A DNA stretch of 5,219 nucleotides, taken from assembly GCA_002316225.1 (NCBI GenBank), contig DCDC01000064.1:1-5219 (forward strand), given 5' to 3'. The notes beneath the pieces are model-generated. The model had not been told where the DNA came from and ran no database searches. It saw only the letters and a program-made list of their open reading frames with translations. Positions 5,122 through 5,219 of the stretch are shown in pieces; within the stretch, counting starts at the first letter, position 1; every line of letters starts with the position of its first letter. The stretch comes from Firmicutes bacterium UBA1065 (GTDB lineage Bacteria; Bacillota; Clostridia; Tissierellales; Sedimentibacteraceae). The position numbers and the translations under genes were made by a program.

Positions 5122-5219
5122 TAAAAATATGAAATTATAAAATTTCCTTTTAAAGTATTGTCTTGATTAAAAAAATGAAAATATCAAGCGAACATCATTA
5201 GAATTATTCGTGTCCGAAA

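Noticed and set aside
5162..5188. Inverted repeat CTTGAT/ATCAAG in the right-hand intergenic region
   Set aside because: It has a 6-bp AT-rich stem with a 15-nt loop, no T run on either strand, and is no more than expected in sequence of this composition.
1..5219. CRISPR arrays, insertion sequences, tRNA or rRNA genes, phage or defence genes
   Set aside because: No regularly spaced repeats, transposase or integrase motifs, tRNA-like cloverleaf or toxin/defence domains were seen; all long frames are accounted for by four ordinary families.

Overview
The window looks like ordinary chromosome from an AT-rich, Gram-positive, endospore-forming anaerobe of the Clostridia or a related Firmicutes lineage. 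The evidence is a sporulation membrane protein of the YlbJ (SpoVV) type beside a YlbM/TmcAL protein, strong AGGAGG-type ribosome binding sites, near-consensus sigma-A promoters with 17-nt spacers, and an RNase Z of a subfamily I recall as clostridial. The species cannot be fixed from this sequence.

Layout. Positions 1-303 hold an intrinsic terminator of something to the left, a good sigma-A promoter and a leader of about 160 nt. Positions 304-1779 (+) encode an 11-helix sodium:amino-acid symporter of the NSS (LeuT/MhsT) family, followed by a terminator hairpin identical to the one at the left edge. The remaining genes lie on the minus strand, convergent with the transporter: tmcAL/ylbM (5052-3853), ylbJ (3756-2806) and an RNase Z-like gene (2752-1844). 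Each has its own ribosome binding site and a plausible promoter: sigma-A type for tmcAL and rnz, and a sigma-E-like (mother-cell sporulation) site for ylbJ. No terminator was seen between these three genes, so read-through along the cluster is also possible.

How the genes fit together. TmcAL (acetylation of the elongator tRNA-Met wobble cytidine) and RNase Z (tRNA 3' end maturation) both act on tRNA. YlbJ is a spore-envelope gene that sits near ylbM in Bacillus too, so the pairing looks like inherited gene order rather than one pathway. The transporter is a separate transcription unit for amino-acid uptake.

I found no mobile element, CRISPR array, phage gene, RNA gene or defence system. The points most worth a second look are: the transporter's glycine in place of the near-invariant extracellular-gate arginine, together with a long loop before TM10; a leader containing a perfect 9-nt Shine-Dalgarno sequence with no usable start codon after it; the duplicated 23-bp terminator; and a GC-rich palindrome abutting the tmcAL ribosome binding site.
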